A stretch of DNA of 64,000 nt from Anaerolineae bacterium (GCA_020849765.1 JADLAY010000005.1:1-64000), one strand, 5' to 3'. Positions 16,829-26,590 are shown, counted from the first letter of the stretch. Numbers and translations: made by a program. Notes: generated by a model from the sequence alone, not told the origin.

Positions 16829-17788
16829 ATGCTAGTGAAAGTGTTTGCACACTTGAATCAGGCAATTGCATCTTCAAAAGCGGTGGAGCCATCAGATGTG
16901 GATGACAGGCAGTCGGCAGCGACGATAGAGCCGTGCCGAATGTGTGGTTCGACCCACAGCACGCGCTTATGGATGGCCAAAGGCTATGAATGGAGCCGTT
17001 GTAATGTCTGCCACGGCCTGCAAGTGACTCATCTCCCCACACCGGAAACACTCGACGACCTCTATAACAAGAACTACTACGAAGGCTACAAAGAAGACTA
17101 CGACATGAGCCGCTACGTCGATTATATCGGCCAACGCTCATTCATTCAGTCGAATCTCAAACGGCGTGTGACCTGGGCACGCAAGCATTTGGCGTTGGCG
17201 GCTGGCGCAACCTGGCTGGACGTCGGCTGCGCGGCGGGTTTTTTGCTCGACGTCGTTCGCGAGCAAGGCTTTTCGCCCTATGGGCTGGATTATTCGGATT
17301 TTGGCCCGGCTTATGCCCAAAACGAACTTCACATGCCGAACGTGCGCCAGGGGACGATTGACTCACCGCCAGCAGATTTCCCCAACGCCTTTGATGTTGT
17401 GTCCTACATTGATGTGCTGGAGCATATTCCCTGCCCGCGCGACATCCTGCAAAAGAGCATCGATCTTGTCGCACCCGGTGGCTATCTGATCGGCGAGACG
17501 TTCGATCCGAATTGCTGGTTTGCACAGAAGATGGGGGCAGCCTGGCACGCCATCGATCCGCCCAATCATCTCAATATCTTGAGCTTAAACGCGATTGATG
17601 ACTTGATGACGTCGCGCGGCTTGACACACGTAGCGAGTGCAAGTTTCCCGCGCACGATTTCTTTGCCGTCCATCGCGACGAAGCTCTACCAGCCCATTGC
17701 GCCGTCATTGTATCGGAGTCCACTCCGAAACGTCGGTATCCCATTGTGGTTTAATGATGTGGTGATCTGGCTCTATCGAAAGTCATGA
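16829..17788 (+). CDS. SAM-dependent methyltransferase with amino-terminal zinc-ribbon-like motif
   Basis: 319 residues. Cys residues in CRMCG (about 36-40) and CNVCHG (about 59-64) form a zinc-ribbon-like pair. A class I methyltransferase domain follows with the SAM motif LDVGCAAGFLLD and the acidic DYSD at the end of strand 2. This layout is seen in sugar or polyketide C-methyltransferases and in methyltransferases of envelope glycan clusters. Its last four bases overlap the start of the GT2 gene, so it is likely to act in the same pathway. No ribosome site is evident at the chosen ATG, and the start could be internal. The substrate is unknown. Confidence 0.82.
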   Translation: MLVKVFAHLNQAIASSKAVEPSDVDDRQSAATIEPCRMCGSTHSTRLWMAKGYEWSRCNVCHGLQVTHLPTPETLDDLYNKNYYEGYKEDYDMSRYVDYIGQRSFIQSNLKRRVTWARKHLALAAGATWLDVGCAAGFLLDVVREQGFSPYGLDYSDFGPAYAQNELHMPNVRQGTIDSPPADFPNAFDVVSYIDVLEHIPCPRDILQKSIDLVAPGGYLIGETFDPNCWFAQKMGAAWHAIDPPNHLNILSLNAIDDLMTSRGLTHVASASFPRTISLPSIATKLYQPIAPSLYRSPLRNVGIPLWFNDVVIWLYRKS

Positions 17789-18966
17789 CTGACGAAACGC
17801 GTGCTGCTGTCGAATTCACCCTGCTGATGCCGTGCCTGAACGAAGCGGAGACCCTGGAACGCTGCATTCAGAAAGCTCAACAGGGATTGACGGCGGCTGG
17901 TGTCGAGGGTGAAGTCTTGATCGCCGACAACGGCAGCAGTGATGGCTCGCCGGAGATCGCCGAGCAGGCAGGGGCGCGCGTCGTCCACGTGGCTCGACGC
18001 GGCTACGGCGCGGCACTGAACGCTGGTATCCACGAAGCTCAAGGTCGCTTCGTCATCATGGGCGATGCCGACGACAGCTACGACTGGTCGCAGATCGCAC
18101 CCTTCGTCGAAAAGCTGCGCGCGGGCTATGCACTCGTCATGGGCACACGCCTGCGCGGTCACATTTTCCCCGGTGCGATGCCCACCCTTCACCGGTGGCT
18201 GGGCAATCCCATTCTGACGGCGATCGGCAACCTGTTGTTCGGTACGCACATCAGCGATTATCACTGTGGCATGCGTGGTTTCGAGCGCCAGATCGTGCTC
18301 GATTTTAACCTGCAAACATCTGGCATGGAGTTTGCCACGGAGCTCGTCACCAAGGCGTCGTTGCATCGGGTGACGATGACCGAAGTGCCGATTGATTATC
18401 ATCCGGATGGGCGCTCGCGGCGCCCTCATCTCCGCACCTGGCGGGATGGCTGGCGACATCTGATCTTCATGCTCCTGCTCAGCCCGAAATGGGTGTTTTT
18501 CACGCCGGGCTTGCTGCTGATCACCTTCGGCATTCTCGGCAATATGCTGCTGCTGCCGGGGCCGCTCATCATCGGCGGTGTCACGTTTGACGTGCACACC
18601 CTGCTGGTCGCCAACATGAGCCTGATCATCGGCGTGCAGATTGTTCTGCTCGGCATCGTCGGGCATACCTTCAGCATCACGACCGGGATTCTGCCCAGGA
18701 GCAGAGCATCGCGTGTGTTTGAGCGCGGTGAACTCTTGAGCATAGGCTTAGCGCTCGGCGGCATGCTGATTTTGCTCAGCCTGATTCCGGTGCTGCACTC
18801 CGTTCAGATCTGGGCGCAGACCCGGTTTGGCCCCATTGATGTGCAGGTTGTTCTCCGCTGGTTGATCCCCGGCCTGGCGATGGGTGCGGTTGGCCTCGAG
18901 ATCTTCTTCGGCAGCTTCATGCTCGGCCTGGTCAATTTCTACAACCTCTGGCACATGAAGGCCTAA
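17785..18966 (+). CDS. Glycosyltransferase family 2, polyprenyl-phosphate sugar synthase-like
   Basis: 393 residues. The amino-terminal 230 residues are a GT-A fold with LMPCLNEAETL at the start, the nucleotide-sugar motif GDADDSYDW at about 93-101, and DYHCGMRGF. Four or more carboxy-terminal membrane helices follow. This layout matches dolichol- or undecaprenyl-phosphate glucose/mannose synthases, which make the lipid-linked sugar donors used by GT-C enzymes such as the one at 14704. The ATGA overlap with the methyltransferase indicates an operon. It meets the secreted-protein gene at 18963 tail to tail, with a 4-base overlap. Confidence 0.88.
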   Translation: MTDETRAAVEFTLLMPCLNEAETLERCIQKAQQGLTAAGVEGEVLIADNGSSDGSPEIAEQAGARVVHVARRGYGAALNAGIHEAQGRFVIMGDADDSYDWSQIAPFVEKLRAGYALVMGTRLRGHIFPGAMPTLHRWLGNPILTAIGNLLFGTHISDYHCGMRGFERQIVLDFNLQTSGMEFATELVTKASLHRVTMTEVPIDYHPDGRSRRPHLRTWRDGWRHLIFMLLLSPKWVFFTPGLLLITFGILGNMLLLPGPLIIGGVTFDVHTLLVANMSLIIGVQIVLLGIVGHTFSITTGILPRSRASRVFERGELLSIGLALGGMLILLSLIPVLHSVQIWAQTRFGPIDVQVVLRWLIPGLAMGAVGLEIFFGSFMLGLVNFYNLWHMKA

Positions 18967-21212
18967 TCGTCGACATCCACCGTCAGGCTGAACTCGGCGG
19001 GCTGATCGGTGTCGTCGTTGACCGCGCTGACGATGGCGACGAACTGCTGGCCGCTCGCCAGCGCAAAGCGCCATTCGCCCTCTGCTGCGTTGTCATCCGG
19101 GCCGATTAACGTCTGCACGGCGAACGGCTCGGTTTCCGTCGGCGATGTGATCGCTTGCACCAGATAGCGCTGGTCGATTCTGTTGGTCGTTTGCAGCCAG
19201 CCTTCCGCGACCCAAGCCTCGATCTGGTCGCCGCCATCGGCAAAGTTAACTTCCGGGATTTCCAGGTTGTCGATGGCGAATCCCTGATGCTCCAGGCCAG
19301 GCAGTGTGACCGTCTCGAAGCGCAGCAAGATCTCTTGCCCGGCATAGTCCGAAAGATCAATCTGTTCGTGCTGCCAGAGTGAGTCCGGTGTCAACGTGCG
19401 CGTCGGGTGCTCGGCCAGCACGACCGGGATATCGAGCTGCTCCGCGGCGTCGCCCTCGCCTCGCTGGATCATCAGCGCGATCGTGTCGCCGGGTGCGTAG
19501 TCGAGCAGCACTTCGATGATGTTGGGCACACGCTGCCATTCTTGCCCGTCATAACCGGCGATGACGTCGCCCGCTTGCACACCCGCGACTGCGGCCGGGC
19601 CGTCGGCGACCACGTCGCCAATCGTGACGCCATCACCCGTGAGGACAACGCCCAGATATGCGAATGGCTGCGGTGCCTGTGAGTTGCTGGCGCCGGTGAA
19701 ACCCGTGCCATAGCTCATGCCATACGGATTGCGCGCCGTCGTATCGGTTGCGGGGAGCGGCGTCCACGTCTCGCCGTCGTCGGTCGAGACGCTGGCGTAG
19801 GCATAGTCGAGGCCATCCGGCAGCGCATACCAGGCGTCGAACGCCAGCGTGGCCGCCGTGGCTGCGCGCAGGTCGATGCTGCGCGTGAGCGTCGGGTCGG
19901 CATCTTCAGCCGTACCAGACCAGTAGAACGGATCATCCGGCTCGCGGTCGGGCATCGGCAAACGCGCGGTTTGAGCTGAGCCATCAAAGCTCAGCGTCAG
20001 GCTGCTGTCTTCCTGCGTGTCGTTCGTGATCAGCAGGTAGTAGCTGCCGAACTGCCCGACCTGCCGGTTGCTGATCGTCGTATCGCCGTAGCCCGCCAGC
20101 GGCGTGACTCGCGCGCGCACGCTCTGCGGCAGTTCGATGGCGGTGTACTGATAACGGCCATCGCCAAGATCGCGGTTGAGCAAGTTCGCCACGACGAAAT
20201 CGGCGAAGGCCGCGCGCGCGCTAACCGGCGCATTCGTGATCGGATCGAGCACGCTGGCTTCGGCGAGCGCGGCATCGACCGGCGCGACCCCCGAACCGGA
20301 CTGGTTGAACAGTGCGCGGAAGGCATCCTGCCCGAAACGCTGAATGAAGTAGCTCAGAAATAAGAGATGCCCACCGTCATAGCGTGCGCGAGTCGCGAAG
20401 TTGCCCGTCTGAATCAGGGGCGTGCCCGGCGCATCGAGGTAGGCGATCACGCCGCCGAACGACGGATCGCTGTTGGTGAAATTAGCGACGGCGATGTCGG
20501 CCAGCACGTTCTGCAGCCATTCAGCCTGCCCCGGATCGTTGAATTCGGCGATCGTGTCGTAGTAGGTGCGGACGAGGCTGCTCGTATACAGTCCGTTCGT
20601 GAGCGGTACGTCCGGAAAGAGCGTTGTGTCGACCAGCAGCAGCTCCCGCTCGTTACTGTAGCCACCGGCGACCAGCGCCGCGGGGATGCTGTCGACGGGG
20701 CTGTAGCGGGCAATCGCATCTTGGGCCAGGTCGCGCGCGTAGAGCACCGTCACCCGGTCGACGCCGTCGACGTCGGGCGCCGGCATGAAATCCTCCGGCA
20801 GCGGTGTCTCGCCCTCTTGAAGCTGGATCTGCGGCCCGCCGTACAGGCTGCGCAAACGCAGCGACGTGAACACACCCTGGAAAGCCTGTGCCAGCGCTGC
20901 CATCTCCGATTCGTTGTAGAGAATGTCTTCCTCGACCCAGAATTCGACGTCGGCGGCGCGCCCAGCCAGCGTCGCTGTGATCTGCTGTGGGGTGTCCGAC
21001 GCGCGTTTGGGAACCCAGAACTGCGCTTGATCGCCGACTTCGACCTCCAGCGCCGGCAGACCGAAAGCGAACTCGCGCTGGAAACCCAGGAAGCGCCGGG
21101 CCAGCGCCAGCGGGTCGCGCGGCGGGGCCGTGGTGGCTTCTTGCGCGCTGGCCGGGAGACCGATCAAGAGGCAGATGAAGACGAACGCCGGGATGAGTGA
21201 ACGCTTATGCAT
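18963..21212 (-). CDS. Secreted protein: degenerate metallopeptidase-like domain, immune-inhibitor-A-like beta domain with inserted PDZ domain
   Basis: 749 residues with a signal peptide ending PASAQE. Residues about 90-390 resemble hyicolysin-type (M30-like) zinc peptidases in their trailing GHLLFLSYFIQRFG pattern, but no HExxH occurs anywhere; the expected site reads VRTYYDTIAEF. Residues about 425-505 begin an immune-inhibitor-A-type beta domain (FYW, SVSTDDGETW), which is interrupted at about 520-600 by a PDZ domain (DVVADGPAAVAGVQAGDVIAG) and then resumes with HEQIDLSDYAGQ and GFAIDNLEIPE. It may bind peptides or cell-surface targets instead of cutting them. ATG 21212 starts the signal peptide; ATG 21224 and 21227 are alternatives. 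Confidence 0.75.
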   Translation of the reverse strand: MHKRSLIPAFVFICLLIGLPASAQEATTAPPRDPLALARRFLGFQREFAFGLPALEVEVGDQAQFWVPKRASDTPQQITATLAGRAADVEFWVEEDILYNESEMAALAQAFQGVFTSLRLRSLYGGPQIQLQEGETPLPEDFMPAPDVDGVDRVTVLYARDLAQDAIARYSPVDSIPAALVAGGYSNERELLLVDTTLFPDVPLTNGLYTSSLVRTYYDTIAEFNDPGQAEWLQNVLADIAVANFTNSDPSFGGVIAYLDAPGTPLIQTGNFATRARYDGGHLLFLSYFIQRFGQDAFRALFNQSGSGVAPVDAALAEASVLDPITNAPVSARAAFADFVVANLLNRDLGDGRYQYTAIELPQSVRARVTPLAGYGDTTISNRQVGQFGSYYLLITNDTQEDSSLTLSFDGSAQTARLPMPDREPDDPFYWSGTAEDADPTLTRSIDLRAATAATLAFDAWYALPDGLDYAYASVSTDDGETWTPLPATDTTARNPYGMSYGTGFTGASNSQAPQPFAYLGVVLTGDGVTIGDVVADGPAAVAGVQAGDVIAGYDGQEWQRVPNIIEVLLDYAPGDTIALMIQRGEGDAAEQLDIPVVLAEHPTRTLTPDSLWQHEQIDLSDYAGQEILLRFETVTLPGLEHQGFAIDNLEIPEVNFADGGDQIEAWVAEGWLQTTNRIDQRYLVQAITSPTETEPFAVQTLIGPDDNAAEGEWRFALASGQQFVAIVSAVNDDTDQPAEFSLTVDVDD

Positions 21213-21352
21213 GGCTGATTCCATCATTGCTAGAGTCGCACAAGTGTAACTACCCGCAGCGCGCGTGCACAGTTCTATACAGATGTGCGATCAATAGTTG
21301 CGTCTATAATGAAGGGGTGTCGACGACCAGGGCCACGTCTAGGCGGACGATT

Positions 21353-23779
21353 ATGGATGTTGGGGTAGAGTTTTCGAATTATCGGGTGATTGAACACATC
21401 GGGCGCGGCGGCATGGCCGATGTGTGGTCTGCGCGCGACAAACGCCTCAACCGCGTCGTCGCCATCAAAACCATGGCGCGCGGACTCTCGCTCGACCTCG
21501 ACCCGGTCAAGATGTTCGAGCAGGAAGCCCACACGATTGCGGCGCTGGAACATCCGCACATCCTGCCGATTTACGATTTCGGTGAGTACGAACAACAGCT
21601 CTACATCGCCATGCGCTATGTGGCCGGAGGGTCGCTGGAAGGCGTGCTGCAGCAAGGCCCGATGCCGGTCGACGAGGCCGTCACCATGGCGCGCGCCGTC
21701 GGTGGCGCGCTCGACCACGCGCATCGCAACAAGGTCGTCCATCTCGATCTCAAGCCGTCCAACATCTTGCTCGACAGCCAGGGCCAGCCCTATCTGGCGG
21801 ATTTCGGGCTGGCGACGGTCATGGATTACGAAGGTCGCGCGCGCAACCCCGGCTCCGGGACGCTGCTCTACATGGCGCCGGAACAGGTCACCAGCGACCT
21901 GCTCGATCATCGGGCGGACATCTACAGCTTCTGCATCCTCCTGTTTCACGTATTCACCGGCACACTGCCGTTCGATGGCACCGTCCCGCTGGCGCTGGCC
22001 CAGCTGCAGATGAGCGACGAAATGCCGGACGTCAGCACGATTCAGAGCGGCCTGCCCTATGAACTGACCCTGCTGCTGCGCCATGGCACCCTCGTCGATC
22101 TGGATCAGCGCCCCAGCAGCGTGAAAGAGATTCTCGACCGGCTGGACGAAGTGATCTCGCCCAACAGCATTCCTGTGAGCGCGCCGCCGGTGCGTGAGCC
22201 GGTGCCCATCGTCTTCGGCCACACCGGCAGCGCAACCATCAACCTCAACACGGGCAATACGCTTCCTCTGAGCACCGCCGAGGGTCTGGCGCTGCGTGAA
22301 GCGACCGAGATCTACCAGCGGGCGCGCCGTGCCTGGGCGGGGGGACAGGGACGCTTCATCCTCGGCATCACCGATTTCATCCTCGTCAATGACTATTACA
22401 GTCAGGCGGAGATTTACGGCCTCGAATTCGACGACGTCGGCAAGCAGATGATGCTGCGCGGCGCGCTCGAATACGACTATGAGGCCGATTTCTGGTGGGA
22501 GCGGTTGAGTGAAGATGCCCGGCGCCGGGTCGCGCTGCACGCCGTCCGCGGCCAGAACGCTGCTGCCCGCGTCCGTGCGCTGCGCCGCCTTGAGGATCTT
22601 GATGATACGGAGCCGCCGCAGATTCCAAAGCTGGTGGCCCAGTCGCTGCGCCTGGAGAACAATCAGGTAGCCAAGCTGGCCGCCATCCACGTGCTCGGCG
22701 CACGCGCTCAATATGCGCAGCCTCAGCCTATGGAGATCGGCCCCAATACCGGCTTGCTGTCACAGCCCGCCTCCGTACTGCTGACGCGGACGCTCAAACT
22801 GTGGACGCCGGGCGAATGGCGCGAGACCGTCTACGGCGCGGAGATCGACAGCGTGCTGCCCATGTTGGCGCTCGACCGGCAAGATCCGGTCGTGGCCGAA
22901 GCTGCCGCTCGCACCATCGGGCAAATTCGCTCACAGGTTGCGCTGCGTCAGATCGCGCAGGCGCGCGCGGAAAACGTCAAAGGCGCCCTGCGCGCCCTGG
23001 CTCTGATCCGTGATGAGGCGCCCTCGTTGCCGGGGGTCGCCTTTGGCGAGCGAATCTATGCCTGGATGGCGAACACCCTGCGGCGCCTGAGCAGCCACCC
23101 AATGGAGATCGTCTGGCGCTTCATCTGGGCCTTCATCGGGGCGGCGCTCGGCATCGGCCAATACGTCTGGTTCACCTTCCAGCAGCAACCCTTGTTCGAC
23201 CCCGAACGCTGGCGTTTCACCGTTTCGCTTTCGTTGTTCATGGGTGTGTTCATGGGCGTCCTCGTTGTGCTGGCGGGCGAGCTGCCCTCACGCTTGCGCG
23301 GATTCTGGCCGTGGTGGGCGCGGCTACTCCTGAGCGCCGTGATCGGCATCCCGGTTGGGCTGTTCATCTGGGGACTGTATACCTACATGTTCCTGGGCTA
23401 TACGCCGGAATGGCAGCCACTCATCCCGGCAGGCATCGGCCTGGCGTTTGCCTTGATCGTGAGCAGTGTCTATCGCCTGTCCGGCTGGTTGCTGGCGCTG
23501 ATCATGGCCCTGGCGACGTTCTTGCCGCTCTACACGGCCTATCAGGACAGTCGCATTCAGGGGACGGCGGCGGTTTTGTGGGTGCGGCCTGTGGTCGAAC
23601 TGGTCGACGGTATGCAGGCGCCGGTCATCGACGCGGAGGGGCTGCCTGCCTTCAACACGGCCATCTTCACGCTGGGCATTCCGCTGGCTGTGCTGTTTGC
23701 GGTCGGCGCCTTCATGCAGAAGATGTGGCGAGAGCTGCGCGCGAGTTTGGAGCGCCGCCCTGTCGACGCGGTCGACTAG
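21353..23779 (+). CDS. Membrane-bound serine/threonine protein kinase
   Basis: 808 residues. The Hanks-type kinase domain covers about 10-275: GRGGMA glycine loop (17-22), Lys39, Glu58, HLDLKPSN catalytic loop (130-137), DFG (150-152) and MAPEQ. The usual HRD is HLD, so it is a non-RD kinase. A region of about 330 residues with helical repeat character (alternating AAxxL and ALRxL segments) follows, and five to six membrane helices end the protein. Such kinases sense envelope or metabolic state. The start at 21353 is chosen because the kinase homology starts there; TATAAT at 21305 may be its -10. It overlaps the convergent gene at 23776 by 4 bases. Confidence 0.9.
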   Translation: MDVGVEFSNYRVIEHIGRGGMADVWSARDKRLNRVVAIKTMARGLSLDLDPVKMFEQEAHTIAALEHPHILPIYDFGEYEQQLYIAMRYVAGGSLEGVLQQGPMPVDEAVTMARAVGGALDHAHRNKVVHLDLKPSNILLDSQGQPYLADFGLATVMDYEGRARNPGSGTLLYMAPEQVTSDLLDHRADIYSFCILLFHVFTGTLPFDGTVPLALAQLQMSDEMPDVSTIQSGLPYELTLLLRHGTLVDLDQRPSSVKEILDRLDEVISPNSIPVSAPPVREPVPIVFGHTGSATINLNTGNTLPLSTAEGLALREATEIYQRARRAWAGGQGRFILGITDFILVNDYYSQAEIYGLEFDDVGKQMMLRGALEYDYEADFWWERLSEDARRRVALHAVRGQNAAARVRALRRLEDLDDTEPPQIPKLVAQSLRLENNQVAKLAAIHVLGARAQYAQPQPMEIGPNTGLLSQPASVLLTRTLKLWTPGEWRETVYGAEIDSVLPMLALDRQDPVVAEAAARTIGQIRSQVALRQIAQARAENVKGALRALALIRDEAPSLPGVAFGERIYAWMANTLRRLSSHPMEIVWRFIWAFIGAALGIGQYVWFTFQQQPLFDPERWRFTVSLSLFMGVFMGVLVVLAGELPSRLRGFWPWWARLLLSAVIGIPVGLFIWGLYTYMFLGYTPEWQPLIPAGIGLAFALIVSSVYRLSGWLLALIMALATFLPLYTAYQDSRIQGTAAVLWVRPVVELVDGMQAPVIDAEGLPAFNTAIFTLGIPLAVLFAVGAFMQKMWRELRASLERRPVDAVD

Positions 23780-24252
23780 ATGCGCGTGTAGAGTCGCCCG
23801 CCGAATTCTTCGAGCAGCTTATCATCCAGGTCATCCGCATATTGGGCGACCGTGTTGATGATCTGATTGGCTTCGACCGCGTCCAGGCCGTCGAGCGGGC
23901 GCTCATTGAAGATGTAAACCACGTCCAGGTAGACACCGAACGCGGCGTTGGTCAGTTGCAGATTCATTTCCAGCAGGCGGCGATAGAGCGGCAGCAAGCC
24001 CTGCATCGGCAGATGCAGGATCGGCGCCAGCACCTGCAGGTAGCCAACGCCGCCATTTTGCGTCACATAAACCTCGATGATGGCAGAGCCGCGCCGGAAG
24101 CTCCAGCCGTAGCCTTCCTGGGTGTTCATGCGCGCCTGACCCGGATCGATGCCCAGGTTCAGCAGCATCTGCTCGACCGTCTGCGCGTAGACATCCAGGC
24201 GCGGTCCCGTTTGTTGTCTTCCACCCAAACTAAACATAGGCGGCTTCCCCAT
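23776..24252 (-). CDS. YbjN-domain protein
   Basis: 158 residues. The pattern of an alpha/beta domain with LLNLGIDP, a strand pair ending in YLQVLAPIL, LLPLYRRLLEMN and AFGVYLDVVYIFNERPLDGL matches the YbjN/type-III-secretion-chaperone-like fold. These proteins are thought to bind partners or act in stress and signalling; no enzymatic residues are expected. It lies 19 bases after murB on the same strand, so it may be cotranscribed. A second ATG at 24237 has a GGGGAAG site and is an alternative start. Confidence 0.72.
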   Translation of the reverse strand: MGKPPMFSLGGRQQTGPRLDVYAQTVEQMLLNLGIDPGQARMNTQEGYGWSFRRGSAIIEVYVTQNGGVGYLQVLAPILHLPMQGLLPLYRRLLEMNLQLTNAAFGVYLDVVYIFNERPLDGLDAVEANQIINTVAQYADDLDDKLLEEFGGRLYTRI

Positions 24253-24271
24253 TTCGCTTGCGAGCAGGTCG

Positions 24272-25192
24272 CTAATCCGTCGTATCGCTGCCGATGATTT
24301 CGATTTCCGTCTCTAATTCTACCCCGGTTTGGCGCGCGACTTCGGCCTGAACGTGACGCACCAGGGCGAGATAATCCGCGGCGGTGGCGCTGCCGGTGTT
24401 GATGAAGAAGTTGGCGTGGACGGGCGAAACCTGTGCGCCGCTGATGCTGAAGCCCTTCAACCCGCACACCTCGATCAAGCGCCCGGCATAATCCCCCGGC
24501 GGATTCTTGAAGATGCTGCCCAGGCTGGCGCCGGGTGGCTGTGTCTTCTTGCGATGGGCGATGAACGAATCCATACGCGCGTCGATAGCGGTGCGCGCAT
24601 CGGGCGTGAACGCCAGCCGCGCACTCAGCACGAGAAAGCGCCGGTCAGCCCGCGCCTTGAGCGCCGACGTCCGGTAGCCATAGGCGAGATCGGCCAGCGC
24701 CAGCGTCCCGCGGCCTGACTTCGCATCCAGCAATTCGACGCTCTGCACGCAGCCCGCCATGTCGCCGCCGTGCGCGCCCGCATTGTTGACGACCGCGCCG
24801 CCAATTGTCCCCGGCACATTGACCGCCCACTCGAAGCCGGACAGGCCGCGCGCGGCACATTTGCGCGCCAGCACCGTCAGTCCGTGGCCGCTGCTGACCT
24901 CACACGTGCCCTCGGCATGAAACTCAACCTGGCTGACGCTGTTGATGACAACGAGGCCGGGCACGCGCACGTCATTGACCAGCACGTTGGCCCCACCGCC
25001 GAGGATGCGCACGGGCACACTCTGTGCCCAGGCCGCCTCGACGACCGCAGCCAGTTCCTGCGCCGACTCTCGCGCGATGTAGAGATAATCGGCGGGGCCA
25101 CCCAGCCGGGCGGCGGTGTATTTCGCCAGCGGCTCGCTGGTCAGCAGTTTGTCGCCATAAGGCGCAGGCAGCGTCAAACGCATCGATGTCAC
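24272..25192 (-). CDS. murB: UDP-N-acetylenolpyruvoylglucosamine reductase
   Basis: 306 residues. MurB uses NADPH and FAD to reduce UDP-GlcNAc-enolpyruvate to UDP-MurNAc, the second committed step of peptidoglycan synthesis in the cytoplasm. FAD-binding motifs are clear: [12 protein letters not shown] near the start, [12 protein letters not shown] (about 67-78) and [17 protein letters not shown]. The catalytic Ser lies in [13 protein letters not shown], and the proton-relay Glu falls in the ETEIEIIG end. The GTG at 25192 overlaps the upstream stop as GTGA; ATG 25183 is an alternative. The gene is separated from murC by the tam, TPR, Uma2 and GNAT genes. Confidence 0.95.
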   Translation of the reverse strand: MTSMRLTLPAPYGDKLLTSEPLAKYTAARLGGPADYLYIARESAQELAAVVEAAWAQSVPVRILGGGANVLVNDVRVPGLVVINSVSQVEFHAEGTCEVSSGHGLTVLARKCAARGLSGFEWAVNVPGTIGGAVVNNAGAHGGDMAGCVQSVELLDAKSGRGTLALADLAYGYRTSALKARADRRFLVLSARLAFTPDARTAIDARMDSFIAHRKKTQPPGASLGSIFKNPPGDYAGRLIEVCGLKGFSISGAQVSPVHANFFINTGSATAADYLALVRHVQAEVARQTGVELETEIEIIGSDTTD

Positions 25193-25719
25193 TGCCCGTT
25201 CTGCTGCGTTGCCTGCTGATTCCGGTAATCTTCGATGGCGTCGTCGATCAGGCGCAGACCGGCCTGAGCCTGTTCGCTGCGCGGGAACTGCGCGAGCGCT
25301 TCTTCATAATAGGCCTTGGCCTGACGGGCATTGGCCATGCGCGCATAGTTGTAGGCGATGTTGCACAGCGCCATCTCGCGGTAGGAGATGGCGGACGAAT
25401 CGAGCGCGACCAGCCAGCGAAAGCGGTCGATCCACGGACTGCGGCTCAGGAAGTCGTAGCTCTGCTTGAAGGCTTTGATCGCCTCTTCATGCTGTTCGAA
25501 GAGGGTCAGGCGCACGCCCTGGCGATGCTCGCGGAACAGCAGCGACTTGCTGAAGGCGGACCAGACGAGGTAGAAGCCACCCGCCAGCACGAGCACCATC
25601 GTCAGATCGTTATTCGGCAGCAGCAGCGTGAACAGGATGACCAGCAGTGCCTGAATCACCACCTGGGCCGCGAAATAGCCCCAGTTGATACGATTGCTTG
25701 TTTGCACCTGATTCGCCAT
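25189..25719 (-). CDS. Membrane-anchored TPR-like protein
   Basis: About 176 residues. Two membrane helices (about 12-36 and 38-58) are followed by a cytoplasmic region with TPR-like helical repeats, for example LFEQHEEAIKAFKQSYDFL and NARQAKAYYEEALAQFP. TPR domains assemble protein complexes. The start at 25719 has GAGG nine bases upstream, better than ATG 25725. Its stop overlaps murB as GTGA, so it is probably cotranslated and may be linked to envelope growth. No specific family is recognised. Confidence 0.72.
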   Translation of the reverse strand: MANQVQTSNRINWGYFAAQVVIQALLVILFTLLLPNNDLTMVLVLAGGFYLVWSAFSKSLLFREHRQGVRLTLFEQHEEAIKAFKQSYDFLSRSPWIDRFRWLVALDSSAISYREMALCNIAYNYARMANARQAKAYYEEALAQFPRSEQAQAGLRLIDDAIEDYRNQQATQQNGQ

Positions 25720-25735
25720 CTGCATTTTCCTCTGG

Positions 25736-26494
25736 CTAAGGGGCGCGCCGCGCCGCGAACAGCATCCGCCGGAACGGATAGAAGACCGGGCTGCCCGGAA
25801 ATGTTTCGCGCAAACGCGCGCGGTAGATCTCCATGAATGACTCGCGCAGGTCGCCCAGCCGCTCGAAGTAAGGCACCAGCAGCGTCCCGCTCGTCCATTC
25901 GGCGATGGCGTCGGCGTTTTCGAGCACGTGCGGATAGATCTTCTCCAGCACCGTCATGTCTTCCGCGCCCAGGTCGAACAACATCTGCGCATAGCGATCC
26001 ATCGGCAGCACGGGCACGACCCGCACCCAACCGCCCAGCGCCGTCCGAAACGGCTCTTCGGAGGCGATCTCGCGGGCGTAGACGTGCGACGGGTGATCGT
26101 GGTTGGCCGGCTGCTGGATGGCGATCTGCCCGCCGGGCGCGACCAGGCTCCACAAGTGCGGGATCAGCGCCGCGTGATCGTCCACCCACTGGATGGCGGC
26201 GTGTGAGAAGACCAGATCCCACTCACCTTCGATCGTAGCGAGGTCAGCCTGTTCGAAGCGCAGACCGGGACGCACATAAGGCCGGGCCTTCGCCAGCATC
26301 TGCGCCGACGAATCGATGCCGAGCACGTTACTGTCGGGCAGCGCTTCCGCCAGCCGCGCGGTCAATTCGCCCGTGCCACAGCCCAGGTCGATCACACGCA
26401 GGCCCTGGCGCACGGCGATCATGTGGAGCAGATCTTCGAAGGGGGCAGCGCGCTGCGCTTGGAACTTGTGATATTGGTCTGGATTCCAGGGCAC
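25736..26494 (-). CDS. tam: Trans-aconitate 2-methyltransferase-like SAM methyltransferase
   Basis: 252 residues, the usual length for Tam. The start MPWNPDQYHKF and the SAM motifs VIDLGCGTGELT (about 35-46), GIDSS, and IQWVDDH match trans-aconitate methyltransferases, which methylate the toxic by-product trans-aconitate to spare the citric acid cycle. The carboxy-terminal FYPFRRMLFAARR is also typical. It lies 16 bases upstream of the TPR gene in the murB unit, with no functional link apparent. Related short-chain carboxyl methyltransferases cannot be ruled out. Confidence 0.85.
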   Translation of the reverse strand: MPWNPDQYHKFQAQRAAPFEDLLHMIAVRQGLRVIDLGCGTGELTARLAEALPDSNVLGIDSSAQMLAKARPYVRPGLRFEQADLATIEGEWDLVFSHAAIQWVDDHAALIPHLWSLVAPGGQIAIQQPANHDHPSHVYAREIASEEPFRTALGGWVRVVPVLPMDRYAQMLFDLGAEDMTVLEKIYPHVLENADAIAEWTSGTLLVPYFERLGDLRESFMEIYRARLRETFPGSPVFYPFRRMLFAARRAP

Positions 26495-26573
26495 AGGTTT
26501 TTCCTATGGGTGATTCTCGCTCAGATCAAGTATAGCGGACAGTCCGGTGCCACGCAGCGCAATCCTACCTGGT

Positions 26574-26590
26574 GCGCACCTCCGGTGCGC
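26574..26590. repeat. Short perfect hairpin next to the Uma2 gene
   Basis: GCGCACC and GGTGCGC form a 7-bp stem with a 3-base loop (TCC). There is no T tract, so it is not a classic terminator. It lies in the divergent region between tam and Uma2 and could be a remnant of a dispersed repeat. Confidence 0.5.
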
